From: Numida meleagris
Taxonomy: Eukaryota; Chordata; Aves; Galliformes; Numididae
NCBI RefSeq assembly: GCF_002078875.1
Contig: NC_034414.1
Location: 10,652,225-10,716,224 of the forward strand
Reading direction: 5' to 3'
Length of the DNA: 64,000 bases
Below are positions 55,391-64,000 of the stretch, one piece after another. The notes beneath the pieces were generated by a model that did not search any database, was not told the DNA's origin, and saw nothing but the letters and a program-made list of their open reading frames with translations. Numbering within the stretch: position 1 is the first letter of the stretch; each line of letters starts with the position of its first letter. The position numbers and the translations under genes are program-made.

Positions 55391-58300
55391 TTGCCGCGCT
55401 GAAGCTTTGCCTGTCATCTTTGCTGGCATTATGTGTAGGATTACAGTGTTCCCCCATCTACACAGAATTTCTTTCTCTCCCTATTTAATCCCTAGAATTA
55501 AAATGTATCACTTCATTCATTCGCAACTACATCTTGCAAGAGCTGTGATTTGAAGGAGATAATAAGTAGCAAGATGTTCAAGAAATAGCTTATTTCTTGC
55601 TTGTTTTGCCATAATACCCAGCATCGTGAAAAGACTTGATCCTGTTATACCAGGGACTGCTGCAGAATGCAGCGTGAGAGATTTTCTGTCCCAAGGCCAT
55701 TCACGCTGTAAAGAAACTTGAAATGTCAGAGCAAAAAGCAACATGTAAGTAAGGAGAACAGGGAAATGGGGGACAGCGAGTGCTTCTTTTCTTCTCTGTT
55801 AGAAAGGCACTGTTTGTTCCTCACAGCTCTCAGATTTGCTGTTACAGTTAACGAATGTCTTCCAGTGCATCTGAATGAAGGTTTTGACCTGAAGAATGGT
55901 AGCAAGCAGGACCAGCTTACTTTATGGGCTAATTCATAAAGAGCTTTCTACACCTATGAAGTAGTGTGGGAGATAGACTGGCAGTCAGCAGTGGCTGGAG
56001 GAGCCCTAAAGCTGACCAGAGGAATAGAGCATTGACTTGGTAAGCAGGGACAGGAGGACCTAGAGTTATGGGGAGGACTAAAAAGAGTTGTCAGTATATA
56101 ATGCAATAGGACAGCAAGTGAAAGACATCAACGAGAGAGTGATGAGGGCAGAATAAAAAGCAAAGGCAAAAGGAGCAATGGATGAGGAGGTTGAATGCAG
56201 CGAGGAGAAGCAGTGGGGACAAAAGTCCTGGGGAATCAAACTGGATACAGCTGCTTCTCTTGTGAGGAAGATCTTGCATTTGGGGAGTTCAAGGGGTCAG
56301 CAAAGTTGTACGCTGTGTTTCTGTGTCAGCTTCCAGTCTGAATGTACACAGGAAACAACCATACTTTCTTATTGACATAATAAGAGAAAAAGTTAAATGC
56401 GAGAGAAGGGAAACATCATTTCCAAGGTTTTTTCATACTTTAGAAAACCAGAGGTTTATAGGGTTTGTTTTATAAGTCAGCAATAGGCAAGATGTGAAGT
56501 ACTTCTAAGGAAACACCTGTGTTGAATAAATGAATCAGGCATAGCATGGGTGGTAAAACAAAAGTTTAGCTTCCTATGTAAAATTATTAATCAAAATTGT
56601 TTTATTAAAAAGAGACAAGCCTATGTGATTGACCACTAACCTGTTGTTGTTTCCCTGCTTCTGATAGCAATGCTAATTAAAACAAAGTTTTTCCACAACT
56701 TTTTTTCCTGTAAATCACATCTGGATTTTTAACCTCACTGAAAGTTTTTATTGTACTTCTGTATCAGACTGTAACGTAATGCAATTGTTATTTACCTCCG
56801 AATTTTCTGCTTCCTCTTTTGTGGACAGTTTTCTGCTTAACAGAGTCTTTAATTACATTCCTCTTCCAGCTTACCACTACAAAAATTGAAGTCCTCACCA
56901 CAGATCTGTAAAAATGTTTCCACTTGCACTGGGAGACAAAAATAGAAGAATTCCATGTCTTCTTGGACAGATGCCTAGCTGAAACTATGCAGGGTTTGAC
57001 TGACAAGAGGATGTAGTCTTTGCTGAGAGCACTTTCTTCAAGGTCCCTTTTAGTCTTCGGGAATACTTAAGTAGATGAATGAGGAGAGCATTTATGTGAG
57101 TTTCCCTTCGTTCTTGTTAACTTTGCCTACTTTTTTTTGTAACTTTTGTATTCTGCAACAAAATCTTTTCAGCTCATCGGGCTTACTGAATATGTAATCA
57201 CAAACTGGTAAGTAGTAAATTCAGGAGTTTTGTATTGAAATGGCACTCTGTTCTTTTGTGTACAGCTGTGGTAGAAGAATAAAACCCCTTTGTGTGGCTG
57301 AGTATAAGAATTATTTAAATGCACAGTATTTGCCAGGGCTATAACTGTAAAGTATAGTCTTTCAGTGGTGAATAAATACGTTTAACACACAGCTCAGCCT
57401 GTGAATGCAGCGGAGAGACTTTACATGAGTAAGTTCTGAATTATTTTGCATCCGTGTGAGCTCTCCCCACTGTGCTGCACAGCACATTATCCGTTTCCTG
57501 GGGAGTGTGGACGGGAGCTTACAAAGCACAGAAGGTAATTGGCTGCTTCAGCTGAAAAAGCAGAAAAAAACATATTTGTTGCTACAAGCAGAAGGAAAAT
57601 GAGAACCATACTGATTATTGTTAGGTGACAGTATTTGTTCATAGTCTCCAGGTTGTCTTTGAGATTAGATCCATAGTGACACTCTGCACAAGCAATGAGT
57701 GTTTTAATGTGGTGTTTAGGCAGCTGAGTAACTTTTTTTCTGACAGTGCATTTTGAACTAGAATTTTTGTGTGCTTTGAATGTAAAAAAGGAGGTGAATG
57801 TGTAAAAGGTAACATACTTTTTTAGAATGCTTCTTTCTGCTGTTTGAGGCTTGTGTTTCTATGTATCACTACTAGCCTATCTTCACCATATGTAAGCTGT
57901 CCTGTCTCTGAAGTTGGTGGGAAGTGAACATAGCTCAACCGTAGGCACTTATTTCTGTATTTCTGAAACTTGCTTATACTGATGCAAATATTTCCTCTTG
58001 GAAAGGAAAAGCTATTACTGGGATAGATACTTTTTCTCTGTTGTACATGTGGCAGTTTCTACAGGCTGACTGAAAAAAGCTGTAACCTTATATCTGTGCT
58101 TTTTGTTTAAAGTGGTTGACATCCAGATGAGGTGTGGAAGTGTGCTAGCACTGTAAAGGCAGTTGTACCAGGCTTCTCCTAAAATAGGTCCATTTTCATG
58201 AAAATATTTTTGTGCTGATTTTCTTTCCTTTGGCTCTTTAACTAAATGAAGTATGTGGTTTAGAGTCAAATCTGATAGATGCCAGAATAAGATAAAATAT

Positions 58301-61300
58301 GTTTTATTTTTCATAATATAAATACACTGTGTATCAATAGCCATATCTGGGGTAATATATTTTGAAGATGCATCATACGGTTAAATCATACGATGAATCC
58401 CACTGGAATTGGCTGACAGAGCAGTATAATATTCACAGGAAATATCCGTGCAGTTTTACATTGCAATATTCCAATCCTTTGAGGCTTTGGTTTTAGTTTT
58501 CTTCTGAAAATCTACCAAAAAACCTGTGCAAGTGTTGGAGTTGAAATTGTGCTGCACCTGTAGGGGGCAACAAAAATGACGTATTTTATGGATTTGGAAG
58601 GTCTGCATGATTGTATCTAGGGTGAATACTTAGAAGGATGAAGAATATTATAAATTTTGAACACTTTAATATCCTCACTAGTTTTTTTTTTTTTTTCTCT
58701 TCTTTGGCAAAGATGAAAAATGTTTCTTTTTTTCTTTTATATATTCTTGCTGTCTTTGAGGTCTCTTTAAGTCTCTGTTCGTGTCATACAAGGTAAAATG
58801 CATAAGAAAACACTGAAGGAAATGGGGTTATGTCATGCAATATCTAATGAAGAATATTAGTATTTATTAGCAATCAACTTTTGCCTATATTTTTTTTCCC
58901 CAAAAGCCACTGGCATTGCTCTTGCTCTCATTACAGCCATCACTTCATGTGCTGATTCTTTTTTCCTATTCACCTTATCTTAGATTTTTGTGTGCCAAAT
59001 ACATAATGTGTCCTTTCTGACTGAAAGGTATGGTGATGAAAGAGGAAATACAATGGACTTGAACAAAATTGCTGGGGAGGCCTGTACGGGATGGTACAGA
59101 AAACTTCTTCCAGGTTCTGCATACAAGTCTTCACACTGACTTAATGAACACAGGAGGAAACACATATTTTTCTTGAGCTCAGAAAGCTAATGTGGTCTAG
59201 AAAGTCAAGGTTTACTACAAGTGTAATCAGCTAGAGTAGCGTGAGCGGCTGCGTGCCAACTTTCTTTTGCCTCCTGTGTACGTGGCCCAATTAACTCCAT
59301 TCTTCACTCTTCAGTCATCTCCACATGTGGCAATTTGGTCTTAATGAGCTATAGAATGGGTGGCACTGGTCCATTTGGAAATACCTTGTGCTGTAGAGTG
59401 GCTTGTGTAGTCCTGCATGCATACATCCTGGGTCTCTGCCAGTATAGTAGGTGGCAGTGCTATCTAAAAGGAGCAGCAGCTAGTGAGTATCTGTTCTCTC
59501 TTTGTGATTGCTGGAAGAGTCTCTTTGAATTACGTAGGCCATCAGGTGAAAGCTAGATTGCTTTGGGACAGCTGTATGGAGCACCTGACTCAGTGAACTT
59601 CTGTTAGGCATTAAGGAAAACATACAGTGGAGAAACCTCAGCTGAGCTTAGATACTGTTGTCCTTATCCCTTAAGAAAGATTTATTCTGCACTTCTCTCT
59701 TCCTCCTTCACCTCCAAGCAGCGATTAATCATAACTTTGGTTAATAGGACTTTTAAACTAAAGCTGCAAGTCAAGTGGTTCAGCTGTTTCCCTGCTGTTC
59801 CACCCTGTATTTTCTGGACACTTAGTCTTGGTCTGGCAAGGTTGATGGGGTGGGGAAGTAGGATGTAGAAGGGTTGCTGAAAGGTCAGGTCTGCATATGT
59901 CAGAGTCAAAAAAAATAAAAATAAAAATAAAGCCCCGGGAAGGCCTGAACTTCTGTATGTGAAGCTCTATAAGAAGGAAAAGCAGCTTGTACTGTGCACC
60001 TGGCATAGAGAGGGAGATCTGCAGGTTTAAGGTAAGCCAATACTTGAAAACGTATTGAAAACCGTTAGGAGGCTTGTGACCTTTAAAAGAGATTAGAGAC
60101 AGAGCCTAACCAGAGCCAGGTATTCGTTCATTTGTATCTCTGCCTGTTTACTTGAATAGGTGCTCTGTATTAAGTGTGAATAGCATGCAAGTAGCTTTTC
60201 TCTCCAGGATTTCATAAAAATTGTTCAGAGGCAAGTCATATGTTTGATCACACATACCTGTTCCTTGGAGGGCTTGATGGAGTTCTGCTCAAGCTCAGGA
60301 TATTATCCAGAGTGTTAGGATTGAAACTGAAATAGATATGATGAGAAGATCTGAGACTGCAAAACTTCATGGCTATGCCAAAGTTCTCAGATCTTGTCTT
60401 CATGATGTGCATATTTCTGAGTGTACCTTTGACACCCAGGAACTCCTGTATTGGTCTTGTTAGCATAATAAAGTGGTGTTGCCAAGCCAAAAAGTGATAG
60501 TTTGGCAAATCACCACTGGTAGGAGTGTTTTGAAGAGCATGCATTCATCTTTCTTCAGCCAGTCATGTGTAGGGAGAGTTAAAATTCTCTGAGAGTGTAA
60601 GGCTGTGTTTTTCTTATTATTTACTTTATTAAAGGATCATCCCTTGTTAACTATCCTCCCCCATATATGTAAAAAGTGATGCATGATGCCTCAATATGAA
60701 TATTGCATGAGTCGCCTTTGATGTTGTGTAAGCCAGGCACACATGGCACAAAACTGTGCAGTCACAGGTGAGAGATGATGGCTAGAAAGGAGCCAGGTCT
60801 AAAAAAAAACTGAAATTCAGAAAGTGGCCTGAAGATATTTCTAGAGAATGGGACACTTTGCAGGTGCTCTATTTCCATTCAGCACAGGCCATGTAAGTAA
60901 GGACTTTCTCTTAGCTGATTTCTGTCCTTAAGGGGAAGCTGCCGGCTTCCTCTCTTCATTCAATTCCTTTGCTTCTTTGACCTTCACCTGTGTGTCTTGC
61001 TTGCTGAAATCCTCTTGGGAGGATCAGTGTCAGCTCTCATAAGCCAGCTGTCACTTTACACCAAACAGAAAGTAAATGTTTCATTTGTTAAATGGGCTGG
61101 TGGAAAACATTGCCTTTTTCTACTGTCTTTGGTTTCCTTCTGGGGGAAAAAGGTTTTAACTGAAAGTGCATAAAATGGATTTGATGTTGCAGATTTAAGT
61201 GTCTTGAATGAAGACTGTTATGTAAGGCTTTTCTCTTTTTTATTTACCGTACTAAATTATGATGGGAGTTACAGCCACAGGGCCTGACGGCAAGGAATAT

Positions 61301-62599
61301 TCTTTCATTTCCAGTAAGATAAGGGATAGCCCATGTAAGAAGTATACTGGGAATTTCTTTTCTTTTGGAAGCTGTATAGGAAGGTATGGGGAAAGTAAGA
61401 TCATTGCATAGAGCGTTGTTTACTGACACAGGGCACGGCACTGCCTCTTCTTGGGAGCTTTGCAATTGACTCGACTGCAAGCAGGACAGCTTTTCTCTGC
61501 CATAGCTTCTGTTGGGTTTGTTCATTGCTCCCCTTACATTCCTCTTTGTGCTGATGAGCGCAACTTGTGCCTCTCTACCAGCTCACACAGGTGGGTTAGT
61601 TTTACACTAATTTGCTTGGAAAGTATTTAAGAGTGAGTGTTCATAGGGAAGCTGCTATTTGGGAAGTTAATTTCAGTAGTTTCTGGAGCTCTGTTTTTAA
61701 ACAGTGTTTGAAAGGAATGAAGTCAAAACACAACACTGACCACCTGCTTTCTGTGGAGAGCAGTCTTAGAGAGGAACATATGATACTGGCCTTTCTCTAT
61801 GAACCTGAAGGATGCGTAAGTACTATTGTTTCTGTTGTTTTGACTTTGTTTTTTTTAGATGAAACCAAACCAATGTTGAGTTAGAACAGAAGAGAAAAGT
61901 GTCTGTGATCTCTGTGTGCTCAAATGCCCTCTGGCTCTGATGTCACACCAATCTCTCTGGTACAGTAAGGTCCCTTGGTGATGGTCTTGGGGATACTTGG
62001 GATGTTCAAGTCTCAGGGTAGCTGAGGTGTTTCTAGTTCAATGTGCTTTGGAGATGTCTCTGCAGCAGTACCTTGTTCTTTCCTACTCATGCACAATACC
62101 CTGTGAACCTTTCAAATCTCTCCTGAGCCTTTGCTGTACTGGAGGAGCCTTTTCCAGCAAAGGCTTAGGGACAGCAAGCTGCTTAGTGTGATTTACAGGT
62201 GACAGCTCCAGCCTTATGCTGAGGATCAGCCTTCTCACTAGTTGCAGAGGTGGGGAGAGCAGTTCATCTCTTTGTTTCCATGGGCATTTGGTTTGTCCTT
62301 GTCTTGTGGTGTATGCAGACAGAAGACTCAAGACCAAAGTACTTCTTTGTTAGCACCAAAGTATGTGCTACAGGATGAGTATTTGTAGCAACAGATATCT
62401 CTGCAAGGATGGTTTCAAGGTATTTATATTTAGTTAAGGCTTCAGCATACTGTCCATCAGTGTGAACCTTGAAACCACTTGTCTGTAATGTACGTATGTC
62501 TCTTCTAGATGAGTCAGAAGAAGGCCTTAAAAACCTACAGCTCAAAACTGTAGTTGTTCAGCCCTACTCAGATGAGTATCTCTAATGGCAAAGAAATAG

Positions 62600-62623
62600 T
62601 TTTTTTTTTTTTTTTTTTTTTTT
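62600..62623 (+). repeat. Poly-T run (24 bases)
   Basis: An uninterrupted T24. No target-site duplication or retrocopy body was recognised next to it. Other shorter T or A runs lie near 58681, 63552, 24622 and 59910. Confidence 0.8.
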
Positions 62624-64000
62624 AGTTCGATTTTCTAGGTTTTGTGATAGAATGACTGTGTTTCTAAGGGTATGACTTGCGTGAACTGGTAAATCTGATA
62701 TTTGTGTTCTTAGTCCACTTCAAACTTGGAAAAAAAAATTCACAGAAAGAATTGTTGAGACTTATAAGAAAAACACACCAGGCAATTATTAACATTTCTG
62801 GCAAGAGCTGATCTGTGCTCTAGGCAGGTACTTTGTGGCTGCTAACCTGTGCAGCTTTGTGTACGTGATGTTCTCAACAACAGCTCAGGTCTGTATCTTG
62901 TCAGGTAAGCGGGTCTGTAGTCCAGAGAGTACTTGTCTGTTTAACCCAGTGCCCAGGTAGAAAGCACTGCTATGGTCATGAGCTGTAACTTCACGTAACA
63001 AACGAAAAATGAATAGCTAAGTTATTAGGAGATCTAGAATAGAATTTGTTTAAAGAAATATGCATATTAAACTCTAAGACTCCATTTAAATGTATAAAGA
63101 AAACAAAAAAAAAACAGATAATCCACATGTAAAATATTTAAACAAAAAACATCTTTTACCTTATATTACCCACAGGTTAGCCTAGGGAAACTTAAAACAT
63201 TCTCTTATGATGAGACAACATAATGGTAAAGTTAAACAATAGATACATTTGCAAGTAAGTAATGTACAATTTGAAAGATGGTTCAAAATCTATCTTTGAT
63301 AAAGTTCATGTTATTGTCCACAGATGTGAGCATGGCTACAGTTAAGAAAATGCAATGTTCCTTCATGTTGGTACAAGGCATCTGTTTGAGGTTTTGAAGA
63401 CAGTATATTCTGTGTGTCCCAAGAATACAGAAAGCGGGCAACTGAATGCTTCTTGTTTAAACCACTTGTTATTTGCACATTGTTTTGCAGAAATTTGTCC
63501 TAGATAGAATATTTTATATATGAAGAATATAAAACAAAATCCTTATCTCCACAGTTTTTTTTTTTTTTTCTTAAATTCCTCTTAGCACTTCTTGGTCTAG
63601 ATCTGGGTTTAGGGCCTTATTTTAAATATTGCTAAAATATACCGGAGGAGTAGATGTAAAACATCATTGTCCTTTACGAACTTACTCTCATCATTCATAC
63701 TGGGCTTTGTACAATCAGTTGTGAGAAAGCTTTCCTGGCTGGAGAAGTGCTTTGTTTTGCTTTAGTGTTGAGGATTAACTTGTTTAGGATCTTCAACTGC
63801 ATTTCCTCCCCTTTCTGTCTTCCTTGAAAGTAAGATACTGTTTGTTTAACAAGAGCAGAGCAGTCTCTAAATATGGTACTGAGTGAACTGCTGAGGGGTA
63901 AGTTACTGCAAAATGAAAAAAGAAATCCTGTCTGAACCTCAGACCATTGGGCAAGAAAAGTAAATTGCTGCTTACTTAATCCAAATTATAATTTTGAAAT

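Larger units (their letters stand above)
40891..64000. other. Region downstream of CALCA with no recognised gene
   Basis: About 23 kb. It holds two CR1 fragments (42790-42900, 54868-55390), an exon-like block (41836-41966), a strong hairpin (47121-47158), a GC-richer patch (about 43800-44220), a 162-codon open frame on the - strand (50625-51113) and several homopolymer runs. No INSC, CALCB or other conserved coding exon was recognised. It may be intergenic, or the upstream part of the next gene. Confidence 0.5.

Noticed and set aside
40891..64000. A second calcitonin-family gene (CALCB-like) downstream of CALCA
   Set aside because: I looked for a Cys-ring CGRP-like coding sequence with flanking dibasic sites and found none outside exon 5 at 40144.

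Overview
This window is vertebrate nuclear DNA, almost certainly from a galliform bird such as chicken. The evidence is introns with GT-AG junctions, AT-rich intergenic DNA with two CpG islands, three CR1-type LINE fragments (the main avian retroposon), and a calcitonin/CGRP gene whose predicted peptides match what I remember of the chicken hormones.

Three protein-coding genes are supported. (1) PDE3B, + strand, enters from the left. Its last six coding exons lie between 1484 and 5616, followed by an AU-rich 3'UTR to about 7440. (2) CYP2R1, - strand, is complete: five coding exons from the ATG at 26337 down to the stop at 17430, giving a 506-residue vitamin D 25-hydroxylase. (3) CALCA, + strand, is complete from a CRE/CCAAT/TATA promoter at about 35541-35633 to about 40890. 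Shared exons 2-3 join either exon 4 (calcitonin, 138-residue precursor) or exons 5-6 (CGRP, 125-residue precursor). The order PDE3B-CYP2R1-CALCA is the conserved vertebrate arrangement (human 11p15). PDE3B and CYP2R1 converge; CYP2R1 and CALCA diverge, with start regions about 9.3 kb apart, which places two calcium-homeostasis genes head to head.

From 7440 to 17430 and from 26500 to 34150 the DNA is intergenic with no recognised gene. From 41000 to 64000 I recognise no conserved protein. INSC is the expected next gene and the region may hold its far upstream part or a long first intron, but I could match no INSC coding exon.

The least explained items are two abutting near-perfect palindromes in a PDE3B intron (958-1000), exon-like blocks on the - strand in the same intron (529-662, 827-856), a 14-bp-arm hairpin at 47121-47158, mirrored G14/C12 tracts just upstream of the CALCA promoter, an exon-like block with a start codon downstream of CALCA (41836-41966), and two unrecognised ORFs (32958-33236 +, 50625-51113 -). 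I found no convincing novel multi-gene system.
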